From NCBI GenBank assembly GCA_003342895.1, contig PTFA01000193.1, positions 1,423,838 to 1,487,837 of the forward strand: a stretch of 64,000 nucleotides of DNA, read 5' to 3'. Source of the DNA: Casuarius casuarius. Taxonomy: Eukaryota; Chordata; Aves; Casuariiformes; Casuariidae. This document shows positions 63,071 to 64,000 of the stretch, piece after piece. Each line of letters opens with the position of its first letter. The first letter of the stretch is position 1. The translations under genes and the position numbers were made by a program. The notes beneath the pieces are model-generated. The model saw only the letters and a program-made list of their open reading frames with translations, ran no database searches and was not told where the DNA came from.

Positions 63071-63754
63071 CTCTCCCTCCCCCACGCTATTAAGCTGCAT
63101 CTGTGTAATATAGAGCAAAACATCCTCCACGACTCGCAGTAAATCACGGCAGAGGCAGTGTGCAAAGTGGATGGGGGGAGATAATGGGTTTTTCACCCTC
63201 TCTAACAATGGAACAAGTTTTTCTCTGCCGGGGGAAGGTTGAGTTCCACGAGCAGCAGAGATAAAAGCAGCACCAGGGCTCCGAAATGGGCTTTCAGAGC
63301 ACTTGTCTTTGCCCACCCACTTGCACTGCTGGTCCCGGGAGAGGAGGCAGCTCTGGTGGGTGCTGCTGCGGGTCGTGTGCCCTGCGGGGGACCTGGCCCC
63401 CCTGTGAATTCCTAAGGTGCACTGGAATATTAATTGAAAATCCCAGCAAAACACTCCTGCTGATGATAATGGACCATAATCCTCTTAGACCAATTTCATG
63501 CCTGAAAAATCATGCATAACAAAACAATAATAAAAAGCCCCTCAGTGGACACTGTCTTTAGCAGTGGGACCCAGGGGAAGAGGGCTGGCCGGAGGGGATT
63601 GCTCAGGAAGGAAAGGGAGCTAGCTAGTCCCTTAGCCTTCTCCCTTGAGGGGCACCGAGATGTGGGCTCTGGACAGTGAAGTGCTGGGCTTGGGGCTAGC
63701 TCTGAACATCTGCTTGGCAGGACAGCGTCTCAGTGCGCACCCGGACCCTCTGTG

Positions 63755-63870
63755 CCCTACAGAGCCCCAGCGACCCCACAGAGCCCCAGGGACCCTACAG
63801 AGCCCCAGGGACCCCACAGAGCCCCGGGGACCCATCAGGACCCTCGGTGTCCCTCAGAGCCCCCGGGACC
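63755..63870. repeat. 20-bp tandem repeat
   Basis: About four units of CAGAGCCCCAGGGACCCTA then related GACCCTCGGTGTCC units, near the end of the window. GC-rich. Confidence 0.85.
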
Positions 63871-64000
63871 CTCGGTGTCCCCAGGGCCCTGTGCCACGCC
63901 GAGGGCCTCCCCATGCCAAGCCTGTCCCCGCCCCATGCGAGCAGGGGGCAGCGGGGACCCGGGGACGGAGCGGCCGCGGCCCCCCCGCCCCGCCCGGCCC

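Larger units (their letters stand above)
56411..64000. other. Intergenic region downstream of ACE
   Basis: No gene is recognised. It contains MIR/CORE-SINE fragments, a tandem repeat at 59636-59765, a GA-rich stretch near 62074-62142, an AT-rich island at 62852-62903 and a 20-bp tandem repeat at 63755-63870. The last 100 bases are very GC-rich and may begin a CpG island. In mammals KCNH6 lies downstream of ACE, but none of its coding sequence is visible here. Confidence 0.65.

Noticed and set aside
56411..64000. Search for an ACE3-like third copy downstream of ACE
   Set aside because: An ACE3 pseudogene or gene follows ACE in some mammals, but I find no HEMGH, no [14 protein letters not shown] block and no other ACE exon here.

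Overview
This window is vertebrate nuclear DNA, most likely from a sauropsid (bird, crocodilian or turtle). Genes are split into many short exons with GT-AG junctions. There are fragments of CR1-type LINEs with both a bird-style tail and the 'ATCTATGAATC' style tail common in turtles and crocodilians, plus ancient MIR/CORE-SINE fragments. The DNA is GC-rich and compact, as on a microchromosome-like segment. The species cannot be fixed from the sequence alone. No bacterial, viral or CRISPR content was seen.

Three conserved genes lie in the order known for the mammalian TANC2-CYB561-ACE locus. (1) Positions 1 to about 23,150 (+): the 3' part of TANC2, a postsynaptic scaffold protein. Eight coding exons encode the last ankyrin repeats, the TPR segment and the Ser/Pro/Tyr-rich tail, ending at 17,766 in a PDZ-binding ESNV. 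A roughly 5.4-kb 3' UTR with an embedded CpG-rich block follows. Upstream exons lie outside the window. (2) About 23,600 to 26,378 (-), with possible non-coding first exons out to about 27.7 kb: CYB561, a complete five-coding-exon gene for a 253-residue transmembrane ascorbate-dependent cytochrome b561 with four candidate haem histidines. It faces TANC2 tail to tail, about 450 bp apart by the candidate poly(A) signals. (3) 37,449 to about 56,410 (+): ACE, complete in 25 coding exons. It encodes a 1,281-residue two-domain (somatic-type) angiotensin-converting enzyme with two HEMGH zinc sites, a C-terminal membrane anchor and a short cytosolic tail.

The roughly 10-kb interval between CYB561 and ACE (28 to 37.4 kb) and the 7.6 kb after ACE hold no gene I can recognise. 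They contain simple repeats (including a 68-nt poly(C) run), minisatellites, MIR fragments and several AT-rich islands with homeodomain-like TAAT cores that may be regulatory. The last 100 bases become strongly GC/CpG-rich, which could be the edge of the next gene's promoter (KCNH6 in mammals), but no coding sequence of it is visible.

The three genes are unrelated in function and form no operon-like unit: a synaptic scaffold, a secretory-vesicle electron carrier and a cell-surface peptidase. I found no undescribed system. The points most worth checking are the poly(C) run, the CpG block inside the TANC2 3' UTR, the alternative CYB561 first exons, and the altered stalk and shortened tail of ACE.
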